Of a stretch of DNA of 64,000 nt, positions 22,860 through 33,209 are shown piece by piece. Below the pieces are notes generated by a model, which had not been told where the DNA came from, did no database searches, and was given only the letters and a program-made list of their open reading frames with translations. How positions within the stretch are numbered: position 1 is the stretch's first letter; every line of letters begins with the position of its first letter. Source of the stretch: Dactylonectria macrodidyma (taxonomy: Eukaryota; Ascomycota; Sordariomycetes; Hypocreales; Nectriaceae); the NCBI GenBank assembly GCA_020744425.1, contig JAGMUV010000030.1, forward strand, positions 558,001 through 622,000. The letters are read 5' to 3'. Position numbers and translations under genes: made by a program.

Positions 22860-23240
22860 GAGGATAAATGTTTCATTCAAATATGTGGAGAATAGTAAGA
22901 CAACCCGCACTACTGGCCGAGGAGCGACCGCTGCTCAGTTGGCAGACAGGGGGGTGCGACTAGATGCAGAGCAAGCTGTATTAGAGGGTCCGGCATCTTG
23001 GAGGCATGTATACGGTATCATGCGGTGCCCAGGGCCTCCATGCGATCGTGGTCCCTATTGTTAGCAAGATCCTGATGGCAAGAAGCATTACAAGCTCCTG
23101 GGTCATCAGTTAAGGGGCCTCGTTAAATTTGTACAAGGAGGTGGCAAGTTAGAGACCCATAATGACATGCCACAGGATATTCGTACGCAGTTAGATGCCG
23201 AGGAACAACAGGACTTGACCCGTAAGCGGAAGCGACAAGA
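22860..23240 (+). pseudogene. Fragment of a fungal hypothetical protein with a Cys/His-rich module
   Basis: The frame reads WRHVYGIMRCPGPPC, DRGPYC, then a TAG stop at 23062-23064 where Trp is likely (TGG to TAG), then QDPDGKKHYKLLGHQLRGLV, a conserved-looking stretch LETHNDMPQDIRTQL and a basic end (TRKRKR). From memory this CPGPPC...GKKHYKL...H module recurs in fungal hypothetical proteins of possible mobile origin; I cannot name a family. The nonsense codon and missing start mark it as dead. Confidence 0.5.
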
Positions 23241-23983
23241 TTCACAATCTCATCGAGCAACGCTGGGCTTGGCGTCTCAAAGTTTCTCCACACCACGTCG
23301 TTAAGTTTGACGACATGTGATGAATGCGCGAATGGTTCACGATAGATGCGGAGCATCGTAGGTAAAACGTCACTAGGAGGAGACCACGCTTCAAACCAGT
23401 CAAGACGGTATTACGACCATGGACAAGCAAGGTCCCGTTTTCGTCAAGGAGCACAAAACTGCTGGAGCGGTAGGTGCAAATTTCCCTCCCAGATTCGCCT
23501 CAGAGTTATGACGTTTGGGTGCTCCTTCACTGCGGGTTGCGCACGACACACAGCCCTGCGGCCGAAATTCAATCTGTTCGGCCTATTTTGATACGTGTAG
23601 AGAAGTCATCAGATTTGATGATCTTCTTTCTTGGTAACTTGGTGCACACCAGTCGTCGACATTAGGGAGAACTTGGAGGTGCTGGCGACTGCCCCGGGTT
23701 CGGAGAGTATGCAGGGTGATTTCGCAGCTCGTGGACCCTGAAACAAACACTTCCACCTCCCCGAAGCAAACAATGGTTAATGATGGTAGGTGAGAAAGGA
23801 ATTGAGAAAGAGACGAAAAGGACAGAATGAAAGTCAGGGATAAAAGAAACAAAACGGTACGAATAATACCAAGTCCCCGACGAACGAGGTATCCAAGAAA
23901 AAGTATCCAAGTGGGATATCATTCAAGGGATCGCTCCTCACCGAGCAATCTCCATGTTTCTTCTTCTTCCTTCACTCACTCAC
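23241..23983. other. Intergenic stretch
   Basis: Holds the 3' flank of the Nramp gene, with a short (TCAC)n run at about 23972-23990. No gene supported. Confidence 0.4.
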
Positions 23984-25728
23984 TCACTCACCCTTCCCCA
24001 GCAAAACTAGATTTGCCACGTTCATGACGGTAATGACGAGCCACACCAGACCAGCAAAAATAGCCGTGTGCCACGAATTGCCCATCTTGACAGCACCAGC
24101 GCTCTCTCCTTGACCCGCCGTCACAGGTCCTCCAAAGAATACCACGCCGGCTCTCTCGACGTGGAAACGACCCATACCAGGCTGGACCGTCATGTATCTA
24201 TCGCGACAAGTGAAATAGATGAGCGGCGCTGTGACGAAGGGCAGGACGATGCTCAGCGCAACTTGCGATCCGTTGAGGGCCGCATTCAGCCCGGGCCGTC
24301 CGACAGCGCCCGCAATAATGATGCTTGGCGTAATACTGATGCTTCTGGTCACCAGGCGACGCACCCACGGGCGGAGCTTCCAGTTCAAAGCGCCCTCGCT
24401 AACCATCTGCCCGGCAATGGTGCACACAATTCCCGCCGAGACGCCAGACAACAACAATGCAAGGGCAAAGACTGTGCCCGCAGCTGGGGAAATTGACGCC
24501 GAAAGCAAGCCGTGGATACTAAAGATATCTGCCTCGAGGGCTTCCGGGTTGTTGTACAAGGAGGCACCAGCTACGATCAGGATGGCCGAGTTGACGAAGA
24601 GGGCGAAGGTGAAGAGAGCGATAGCTAGCTCGAGGATGGAGACCTTGAGCGAATGTTGGATAGCCGCGAGAGACGGGATGTAATAGGCCTTTTCAATGCC
24701 ATCGTTGGTGGACTCGGGAGGGAGAAGCCCGCGTCTCTTGTCATAGTCTCGCAGACGGGGCTGGACTATGCCGGACCCTAGATAGAGACTGTGCGGCATG
24801 ACTGTTGCTCCAAGAATACCACATGATTGGTAGAGTCTTATGCGGTGAGAAACGCTCACAAGCGATGGGGATGACATAGAACTAACCCTTGCTGCTCAAC
24901 AATTGCGCCCGACGGCAGGTAGCCCTTGAGAACTTGTCCAATGGGGGTGTCTTTAATTAGAGATAGTTGGATGCAGAAGCAAACTACAACACCAAGCACC
25001 AGGCACATGATGAAGTACTCGAAGATTCTGAGGCCCCGCATCGACTTCTCAGGACGGTAGAAGAGGAGGATGACCATGACGTCGACGATGGAAATGGCGC
25101 ATCCGGCAACTAACGGGACCTGCGGGATCAGGAGGTTGAGTGCAATGGCAAATCCGATTACCTTGGGAGTTTGCAGTTAGTTCGAGCCACATCTAGGAAT
25201 CACTTGGACACAAGCAACAGAGGTTGACGTGATGGCATACCTCGGCAATGTCCGTGGCGATAATAGCAACTTCGGCGAAGAAGTACAGGATATAGTTAAG
25301 CCATGGTGGGAGAAAAGCCCGACAAGCCTCTGCGAGATTGAGTCCACTGACAGTTCCAAGCTTGATGGCAAGACTCTGGAGGAAGATGGCGAATACGTTG
25401 GCCAAGAGGACGATGAACAGTAGCCGGAAGCGGTATGAGGCACCAGCGGCAATGTCCGTAGCATAGTTTCCGGGATCGACTAGGTGACGGGATGTTTGTT
25501 ACAGGACTCGAAGTATGAATGGACTTAGTCGGGGGGGAAGAGACATGGTACTTACTGTATGCAACAGCAATCATGAAACCAGGCCCGATGAAGGAGCTGA
25601 ACTTGAACAGGGCAGACTTGAGGCGTTGGCCTGGAGAACGGTGAAAGCGCCTATGGCTACTGGTGATGGAGCCATGGTTGAAGCCATCGCCAAGGCCATC
25701 ATCGTGGGGAGCAATGGGAGGGGAGGGA
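23984..25728 (-). CDS. Nramp-family divalent metal transporter, 5' end lost or displaced
   Basis: Exons: about 25728-25556 (open at its 5' side), 25479-25241, 25161-24887 and 24836-23984. Introns (76, 79 and 50 nt) are GT-AG and the exons join in frame. Diagnostic motifs are GPGFMIAVAYIDPGNYATD in TM1, with the metal-binding DPGN, and GATVMPHSLYLGSG in TM6 (MPHS metal site). About ten hydrophobic helices follow in the Nramp order, ending NLVLLGKGE. The family moves Mn2+/Fe2+ with protons at the plasma or vacuolar membrane (yeast Smf proteins). No ATG lies in frame upstream of TM1; the frame runs straight into a 19-bp satellite. The usual N-terminal cytosolic segment therefore seems replaced, or sits in a missed distal exon. 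Confidence 0.85.
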
Positions 25729-25729
25729 G

Positions 25730-25967
25730 ATCCCGGTTTTAGTCAAACATCCCGGTTTTAGTCAAACATCCCGGTTTTAGTCAAACATCCCTGTTTTAGT
25801 CAAACATCCCTGTTTTAGTCAAACATCCCGGTTTTAGTCAAAGATCCCGGTTTTAGTCAAAGATCCAGTTTTGGTCAAATATCCAGTTTTGGTCAAATGT
25901 CCAGTTTTGCCAAACGTCCAGCTTTACCAAAACCCCAGTTTTGTCAAATGTCCAGTTTTATCAAAGG
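25730..25967. repeat. Decaying 18-19-bp tandem repeat
   Basis: About 13 units of the form ATCCCGGTTTTAGTCAAAC, regular near the Nramp gene and drifting to GTCCAGTTTTGCCAAAC further out. It starts at the point where the Nramp coding sequence loses its N-terminus. Confidence 0.9.
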
Positions 25968-26126
25968 TCAGAAATGGATGTTGGGGTATCAGGAAGCTCA
26001 GCCATAATGTGGTGATAAAGTTACTACGGAAAGTCATCGACTCGGATCAGCGCTCGACACTATCGACGAATCTAACCGCGAAATGGATCAGCACCAGACA
26101 CCATCGACGAGTCTAACCCACCCAAT

Positions 26127-26369
26127 ATGAGAAAAGAGGAGGCATTATTCCTATTGGATGAGACCAATGGCGAGTATGCAGAGAATGGCATTTGTAGCCT
26201 GGAGGAGGAGATGCCTGTATATCCCTCCGGCACTTCGAATTCAGGGGCAGAGATTGATCAGCATGACCCATTTCAGGCAGAAGACACAATTAACGTGCAA
26301 TACCTGAATGAGCTAGATGTAATACAATATTTGAGAAACTCCGCTACATTCAGTGCGCTCTACGGCTAG
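26127..26369 (+). CDS. Small acidic ORF, hypothetical
   Basis: ATG-started, 80 residues, acidic (Glu/Asp-rich), with no membrane segment or motif. The codon pattern is neutral and no intron signals are clear. It could be a small gene or a chance ORF. Confidence 0.25.
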   Translation: MRKEEALFLLDETNGEYAENGICSLEEEMPVYPSGTSNSGAEIDQHDPFQAEDTINVQYLNELDVIQYLRNSATFSALYG

Positions 26370-27497
26370 CGATATAGAAGTCGGGGTCATTTCATTGTGG
26401 AAGGTGGAAACCCGCGGGCATGAAGTAAGTGACGCTTTTGGGACTGCTTAATGCTGTTAACGGTATGGCAGTAACGGCCGTGCTAGACCGCTATACCAAG
26501 GGGCAAAAGATTGGTTAATGATCACTGTGCTGGCAATCATCTGGGCACATTTCCCGCACTATAAGGCCTCTATTGCTGTTCGGTGAACCAAGCCGTAACA
26601 AAAAGGGCTGGCTATAGTAATAGTAGTATGCCTGGAATGAATAAGCGTCTGCTAATTATAAGTAGGGAAGGCTTCCTTTCTGGATTGGTTAACTGAACCT
26701 ATTTTTATATTGGTATTCCCAATTCCTATTTATGTCATGCCTAACTTTCTCATATTGAGACGTAAAATAACTGGTCGACTATTGTTATCTGCCATAGCGA
26801 TAGCATAGTAGGCTGCGCAATAATAAATACAACCCAAGATGTAATTGAGCGTAGAAGGTACTTTGCGTTGCTTTATGTATCAAGTTAGGTATGAACCACT
26901 TTCTGTCCTTAGGTCCACTTCTGTCCAGTCCACTTCTGTCCTTTAGTCCACTTCTGCTCAGTCCACTACTTCTGTTCAGTCCAAGTCTGTTCCGTCACGC
27001 TAAACAATGATTACACATTGTCAGAACGGCCTAGTCTCGTCGGTGCGACGTGGACCGCCATCACCGCGAGACAGATTATCTCGCAGATTATCAGTTCTCT
27101 TTCGCGCTACCTCGCAAGATCTTTCTTGCGAGGCCGACCGTGCTCGCAGGAGTTCGTCCACATGCATACTCTCGGTACCCAGAACAGCCGAGCAACACAA
27201 TGTCGCCCCTCCTAGTGTACTGTACTAATCAAGGTGCCTTGCCGTTCTCTGTGTGGGTTCAAGAGTGCCGTTCCTTCTCATTCGTTTTCGCCGTGACTAT
27301 TCACGCTTCCTGTAGCTTATTCGGCGCGTCTTGGTGTCCTCACAAGAGAACAGTCTTGCTCATGAACCCAATCGCGTAACTACAGATAGGCTGTGCAGTT
27401 AAGGACCACAGCCAGCTCTACGCACAGGAACTATGATCTTAAGTATGAAGGCAAAAGAATATTTTATTATCCAGACTGACGTTGAGATCTATTCACT
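26370..27497. other. Intergenic stretch with a short satellite and a hairpin
   Basis: About 26894-26996 holds degenerate tandem copies of GTCCACTTCTGTCC. A perfect 10-bp-stem hairpin (CCTCGCAAGA, then TCTT, then TCTTGCGAGG) lies at about 27109-27132. No gene was supported. Confidence 0.5.
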
Positions 27498-28928
27498 CTA
27501 CTCTGGTGCTGCCTTGATGGTAATACTGACTGGGGCGGGAGTTTGAATCGGTCCGTTATAGCCCTCGTCGTCGCTGTCGTCGGCACGCGGCAAGGCGGAA
27601 AGGTCCTCAATGTGCAAAGCATCCTTGAGCTGCTTAACTGTGGGAACGGTGATAATGGAGTTGTGTCCCAATAGAGGTATGTTGCTATATAGCTCCTTCT
27701 TGGTAATAAAATCGAGGTTGTCGATCAGTGGATTGTGGCTATTGAGTATCTTGAATATAGCCTTAGGGCTTAGGAGACATTTGAGTACCTCGGACTCATC
27801 AAGAGACGTCAGGTCATTGATGTCGTTCTCTTTCGTAGCAAAGTTGTCGATTTCGATGTACCCACTAACGGCGGTTTGACTCAGGTGCTTGGTCATGAGC
27901 ACGGAGGAGATTTGGAACTGGGTGCCCTGCCCTTTGACGACTTCCGCCTGTTGCTGGCTCTGCTGTCGGAGAAGTTTCTTTGCCTCCTTAGCCATCTCGT
28001 TCCCCTCGCTTTCATGGAACTTCTTGATTGAAGCTATCTCGGTTGGCTGCATGATAGACCCCAACAAGAAGAGGTTGGTGATAGGATACACATCCTTACT
28101 CGGATCGGCCGTACTTTGCTTCATGAGACGTATGTAATATCCCATTGACCTTTCGTAGATGAAACGAATGGAGTTGAGGGATTTGGGCTGTTTTTGGGCT
28201 GCGAAGATAGCCGAGCCGTGGTACCGGATCAGGCTTTCGGCGTTCAAGTCCCGCTGGTGCCACCCATGCCAATATGGAAGCATTTTCTCACGAACATGGC
28301 CTAGAAACTTGACGTGCTTCTCATCTTCAGTTTCCCCCTTTGCGAAATTTTCCTCGTTGTTGAGCCATTTCTGGATCCCCAATTCAGTTTCCAGTATAGA
28401 TGCACCAGCCACAAGTTGAACAGCCCCCTTCCAGCTATCAGTACCCCACAGATCCCTCAGGGATTTGAGACAATTCCTGGAATTATCTGAGAGGTTCTTG
28501 CTCTTTGTATTGGGGTAGCTCGTAAAGTAGAAGGTCATGTTGCAATCGGTAGCTTTTCCCAGCTGCAGGCAGATCAGAGCTATCAATTGGATCGCATTCC
28601 TAGTGTCCGAGTTCAGCTGGTAGTTGCTGTCAATCCATATGTCGAAATGTCGCTCCTTGAGGATGTTGAAAGCACCCGGGATCCCGCATAGTTTCAGACA
28701 GTCTGCCTGCCGTATAATTTGGAGCAGAGCGTCGACTGAAGCTATAGACTCATACTGCGGTGCATCATCATCTTGAGTGACGATCCGTATACTGGATTGG
28801 TGGGCAATGCCCTGAGGTTGCCTCGCTTTGCCCTTGTCATGCGGTGCTTTAGAAGTGAAGTCGGGAAGAGAAACGTGGGCGTTCGGTGTCGGGTCTTGGT
28901 CGGACTCTCTGCCGCATAATTGGCCCAT
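27498..28928 (-). CDS. Orphan 476-aa protein with a putative lipid-anchor N-terminus
   Basis: An intact single-exon ORF with an ATG start. The N-terminus MGQLCGRE has Gly2 and Cys5, the arrangement of dual N-myristoylated and palmitoylated proteins. After a disordered stretch (to about residue 70) comes a mixed alpha-helical domain with a 'KLCGIPGAFNIL..RHFDIWIDSNYQLNSD' type region, a long central helical part, and a C-terminal acidic segment (ADDSDDEGYNGP). No transmembrane helix, no nucleotide-binding motif and no recognised domain. Neighbours are also orphans. Membrane tethering is inferred from the N-terminal motif only. Clean coding sequence of this length makes a real gene likely. Confidence 0.75.
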   Translation of the reverse strand: MGQLCGRESDQDPTPNAHVSLPDFTSKAPHDKGKARQPQGIAHQSSIRIVTQDDDAPQYESIASVDALLQIIRQADCLKLCGIPGAFNILKERHFDIWIDSNYQLNSDTRNAIQLIALICLQLGKATDCNMTFYFTSYPNTKSKNLSDNSRNCLKSLRDLWGTDSWKGAVQLVAGASILETELGIQKWLNNEENFAKGETEDEKHVKFLGHVREKMLPYWHGWHQRDLNAESLIRYHGSAIFAAQKQPKSLNSIRFIYERSMGYYIRLMKQSTADPSKDVYPITNLFLLGSIMQPTEIASIKKFHESEGNEMAKEAKKLLRQQSQQQAEVVKGQGTQFQISSVLMTKHLSQTAVSGYIEIDNFATKENDINDLTSLDESEVLKCLLSPKAIFKILNSHNPLIDNLDFITKKELYSNIPLLGHNSIITVPTVKQLKDALHIEDLSALPRADDSDDEGYNGPIQTPAPVSITIKAAPE

Positions 28929-29752
28929 CTTTGAGAGGTTGAAGTCGGAAAATGGGGCCGGAAAGCAAAGGGTGCTGACGAAATGAACAAGGTATACGAA
29001 TCACCGTGGACAACTTGGCTCATGATGTGAGGGGAATGAAGAGGAGGAACAGGTGGAGAAAGGGAAACTACGCTGGAGAAGTTCATACTTTATATAGTAG
29101 GATGCTCTGCGGTATTCGGTAACATATGGTGGGTGGGGGAACAAAATTCAGCCTGGTTGCAAGCCATGCGCAAGGCACACTTTTGCAACTCAGCATGGCG
29201 TAGCAACAACGCCGCATTCATGCTGTAATCCCTGAATAAAGGCCTGCAGTTCTATTGGACAACGCAATGCACTGAGGCGAGTAACCCCGCTGAAGGCGAA
29301 CCAGATGTATACGCTTAATCCTTCCTAGCTCAGTACTAAATCGCGCTCATCCCTGCACAATCATCCTTAAGAAGATTCCTTAATCATAAAATCATCTATG
29401 GTGGTTCCTCTTGACATTCCATATCGTCACGCTCAGCTCATCCTGAGGACTTGGTCTTCAAACTTCTATTTCTTGACCTTGGCCACTTCCTGACCTTACT
29501 CGCGTTTTGGCCTGATCCGAGTTGGCTGAAGACGATGTGGAACTGCCTTCTAGACTAAGAATGTTCTCACGTTAATTGCGGACTGTCTGGAAGCAATAGC
29601 GCCGCTCTAAGCGACTTTACGCTAATGACAAGCGTGCTTGGGAAATAAGAAGAAACTATATGCAGTGGAGGAAGATATCAAAGGAGGGAACGGATGAGAA
29701 ATTAAACAGGGATAATTACAGTAAACTGACACCAAGCTTGAATTGTACTATA
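28929..29752. other. Upstream and intergenic region
   Basis: 28929-29100 is the promoter region of the 476-aa gene, with CTTTATATAGTAGG as a TATA-like box (plus-strand CTATATAAAG complement near 29090). The remainder shows nothing recognisable. Confidence 0.4.
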
Positions 29753-31244
29753 CTACAATGGTCTAAGAATAATCTCAAACTCTAAAATCCTCGAAGAATC
29801 TCGTTCCATCCAAATACAATCCTCTACCTGCAGCTTAAAAAACCTCCGCAGACGCACAAATCCCTCCTCATCATTAATAAGCACCTTGGCACGATGTTCC
29901 CTTGGAGCTGTATTTTCTCTTGCGGGTATTTTAAGCGTAAAGTTCAGCTCCTGGTCAGTCATTATAAAGGGACACCACTGCATAATCTTTTCAAGCGACG
30001 TTGTCCAAAATTGTCCTTTGGAGTCCAAGAGCCTGCTCCGATTTGGAGACTCGTAAACGCTAAAATAGAACCAACATTTCCGCGCCCCTAGTGCTTGATT
30101 AGCTATGAGCTTTAAGTGGAAGCCCGCTAGTGAAGGTTGACCTTTGTTCTGTGGGTGTAGAAAGTCGTTTGTGGCTGTCAACACTTGGCATTCTACAGCA
30201 CGAGTAGTATTTTGAGGTTGTCCAGTCATATGCGCCTCACGTAGAAGTGTGACTTCATCTGTGACTTGCGTAGACCCTATATTTCCTGTCGTAGATGGCA
30301 AGGCCACAGGGGCGGGATGAGACGTTGGTTGGGGGATGATAGGCAGATTTTCGGAACCTAAAGCGTCTACATCAATTATGTCGCGGGTCTGACACAACAG
30401 CTGCCTTTTTGCCACTGGACGTTCTTCATCTTGAGTAGGGAGAGAGCGTTTCCGAGTAGTCGTGGTATATTGCGAGTTAGCTCCTATTTAATAGGAATGT
30501 AATTAATTCACACTAACTGAATGCTTTGGTCCTGACCTGTCATAGGTATTGGTGGGCGCCTGCCCTGAGGTCGGACTCAAGTTATTACCAGTCTGCCATG
30601 AAGATGACGTTGGCGTTGCGGTTATGCGTGCACCACCGTCCCTATTAAGATTAGAGGGCGAACTAAATCATGATACTAGATATTCACTAACCCAGCGGAA
30701 ATATAGTGAGAACTCGTCAGCGAGAATCGATTGTTATAGGCCTGTTCCTCATCTTCATGACTTCCATCCCCCTGGTTGTTTTCTTCAATCTGCAAGGCGT
30801 TTGGGGCTGCTGAGTTTTCCTGAACCATCAGATTGGATTCAATCATTCGAAAGAATAGCACGACGAGAAGATCTCTAATTCTAACCTTTAAATTAGACTC
30901 AACCGTACTCTAAATATACTTAGTGCTACTTACTTCTCGCGGTCCTTTGTAAGCTGTAGCTTCTGAGATGAGGTCTCCCCCCAGAAAGATTCGCCTTCCC
31001 GACGTAAAAGTCTGTTTGCTATTTCCTCCCGACAGTTCCTATCGTGAGGGTGAGACCATCTCGAGGGGTTGGACTTTAAATCTTTGAAAAGCGGTCGTAT
31101 GGCTTCGAAGAGCTTTGTTTTGCCAAGGTCATGATCGTAGCCGAGCTTCTGCAAGATCTCAGGGATCATAGGGGCATCTCTCATAGCGGTATATTTCGGG
31201 GAACGACCCCTAGCTTGAGAATGAGAATGTGGAGAAGGAAACAT
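29753..31244 (-). CDS. Orphan multi-exon gene, about 400 aa
   Basis: Exon 1 31244-30934 starts at ATG and encodes a compact basic helical domain (IPEILQKLGYDHDLGKTKLF, then SNPSRWSHPHDRNCREEIAN). Intron 30933-30881; exon 2 30880-30692 continues in frame (IRDLLVVLFFRMIESN, then an acidic Gln/Asn-rich stretch); intron 30691-30642; exon 3 starts at 30641. A last large exon (to 29753) carries a Ser/Pro/Thr-rich linker with a basic patch (TTTTRKRSLP) and a second folded domain rich in aromatic residues (ARKCWFYFSVYESPNRSRLL, ending LEFEIILRPL). The exon 3/exon 4 junction near 30600-30490 is not settled by sequence alone. No family recognised. Confidence 0.6.
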
Positions 31245-31829
31245 TGAGAAGCTCACTTTTTGAATGTTTTGTTGAAGATTTTAAAGAATGTAGTGTCTAG
31301 TAAAGGGTGTGGAAAGTATGTATATTTATATGTAGCAGAACATCCCTGGGTTTGTATAAATAGAAGTGGAGTCTAGCACCCTACTCTACGTATGTTTCCA
31401 GCGCCCAATAGCAGCCATAGGCTACAACCCTGACGGTAGTCGCGGATCCAAGAGTCCTAGATCCGCCAACCAACTGCGAGATATGGGCTAGCACTTTTTC
31501 TAAAGAGCGTTGAACATGGAGGGATGTATACTAGGGTACCCCTGGGGACATATTACCCTACACTATAGGCTTCAGGCTCAACTACGAATAGTTACAGTAC
31601 CGTTGAGTTATCAAGGAGGTACTGAGAAAAAGAGGCTAGAAGAGCCAGAAGTAGACAAGTTGGAATTCAGGGCAACTCCATTTAGACCAATCGTATCCTT
31701 ATTACAAACACACCAGCCAGGCGGTATTCGGCACCGGCGTCGCATAAATCGATGAGGCCACCGAAGCAAATCAAGAGTTCCGTTAATACGATTACTACCA
31801 CCCCTAGCCGCAGAGAAATGAGAAGGGGC
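31245..31829. other. Intergenic stretch
   Basis: Flanks of the two neighbouring genes; the ORF at 31510-31755 lacks motifs. Confidence 0.4.
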
Positions 31830-32534
31830 CTACTCGCCGACAGTGACTGTAAGATAGACCTTGCCGGGGGGGATGTTCAAGCCGACACCGTCCAGAAGCT
31901 CTGTGCCCTTCACATATGCGTTCTCGCCTGTGCCATCGGCGTTGATGGTGGAGCATATCCCAGAGCTGCAAACTTTGAGGGCAGGAGTTTCGAGCCCATG
32001 ACTAGCAGCAACAAGGCAGGATGCATCCGCACCAGACCAATTATCGTTAGACTTGTTGCCAAAGTCGAACTCCAGCCACGTGCCGGCGAACTGGCCGTTG
32101 GCGGTGGGGACCTTACCGATACCGCAAACACAGCCGCCCTGGGAATTGGCGTCAAACGCAACGATCTCGGTACCACCGACAGGGAGGGTGAAAGAGATGG
32201 CCTCGTTGCCGCTCCAGGAGCCGTCATTTTGACCATCAGGACCAATCTTGTTAAAGCATACGCATGCCTGGTCCTCACTAACGACATTAATAAAGGTAGC
32301 GATGTAGTCGTACTGAGAAGCGATTGCTTGGCTGACAGTCATTATATTGCAGCCATAGTGTTCTTCAGTACCAGTGTTGCCTTTGTAGGCGATCTGCTCG
32401 GCGGTGGCACGTTTAGACTTGCTATTAGAACAGAACTGGACGTAGGTGTTGGAAGGGTTTCTGACGTCTCGGCCAACGAAGTGAGCGGAGGCACCAAGGG
32501 CGGTGAAGGAGATTGCGAAGAAAGAAGTCTTCAT
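31830..32534 (-). CDS. Secreted Asp f 4-like protein
   Basis: An intact single-exon ORF of 234 residues. The N-terminus (MKTSFFAISFTALGASAHF) is a signal peptide. The mature part follows the pattern I know from Asp f 4-type fungal secreted proteins: GCNIMTV near the start, then FNKIGPDGQNDGSWSGNEAI, FTLPVGGTEIVAFDANSQGG, GTWLEFDFG, NWSGADAS, and a closing VYLTVTV strand. Relative to that pattern some Trp/Ala positions are Cys here (QACVCF, GCVCGIG), giving about eight Cys and probably extra disulphides. Role in the fungus is unknown; the family is known mainly as an allergen. A TATA-like element lies upstream on the minus strand. Confidence 0.65.
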   Translation of the reverse strand: MKTSFFAISFTALGASAHFVGRDVRNPSNTYVQFCSNSKSKRATAEQIAYKGNTGTEEHYGCNIMTVSQAIASQYDYIATFINVVSEDQACVCFNKIGPDGQNDGSWSGNEAISFTLPVGGTEIVAFDANSQGGCVCGIGKVPTANGQFAGTWLEFDFGNKSNDNWSGADASCLVAASHGLETPALKVCSSGICSTINADGTGENAYVKGTELLDGVGLNIPPGKVYLTVTVGE

Positions 32535-32798
32535 GCTGGAAATCGCGATTATGTTTCGCTTTCTAAGCTGAATTGTGTAGTGTTATTTGTAGAATGTGCT
32601 AGTTGGGCTTGTAATAAGGTAGTGTCGAATGTGGTTTAAAAAAGAAAAGCCAGATATTGACAGGATGCAATGAGGGGAGCAAATAATAGTACCTGTAAGA
32701 CCGATGAGGAACGACTAAATACTGCGGACCCAAACGGAACGCTACACTTCGCTTTACTGGCTTATAAATATAAACACCTAACGCTAAGACTATTTATA

Positions 32799-33116
32799 AT
32801 GAAAACTCTGGATATTAAACAACATTCTAAGTCAATGCTGGAGAGTACCATAATTTCCCAAGAGACTCAAGACAACGGATTAGAGAATCGAAATACGCAA
32901 AGTCCAAATTTGAGATCTAAGAGTGGGAAACAGGCGGGAGTCGAAAAAGCAGAATCGTTAATGAGACTTACAGCTTCTTTCCTAGGGGTTCTCGCAAGGC
33001 AGGAGAACGCCATATTAGAAGCGGAACAAGAAAGCATTAGCACGATTCAAAAGGCACAGTCGAATCTAGCGAGAAAAAAGGAAGAGACCATGGAAGTCTT
33101 GAGAACATTATGGTAG
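32799..33116 (+). CDS. Small coiled-coil protein, hypothetical
   Basis: I choose the ATG at 32799 (105 aa) because a TATA-like CTTATAAATATAAAC lies about 35 bp upstream of it; an upstream in-frame ATG at 32670 would give 148 aa. The C-terminal half is a clear amphipathic helix (LARQENAILEAEQESISTIQ, then NLARKKEETMEVL), probably a coiled coil. No other domain and no signal peptide. Confidence 0.45.
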   Translation: MKTLDIKQHSKSMLESTIISQETQDNGLENRNTQSPNLRSKSGKQAGVEKAESLMRLTASFLGVLARQENAILEAEQESISTIQKAQSNLARKKEETMEVLRTLW

Positions 33117-33209
33117 ATTATAGCAAGCTTTTGCAATTTGGATTCTCATCGTTCTCCTAGTCTATCTCAAATGTCCTGCTTCCGATACAGTGTGTGCCCT
33201 GGTGCTGAA

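Noticed and set aside
28742..29086. 114-codon ORF overlapping the start of the 476-aa gene
   Set aside because: Shadow in another frame; the MGQLCG frame has better coding features.
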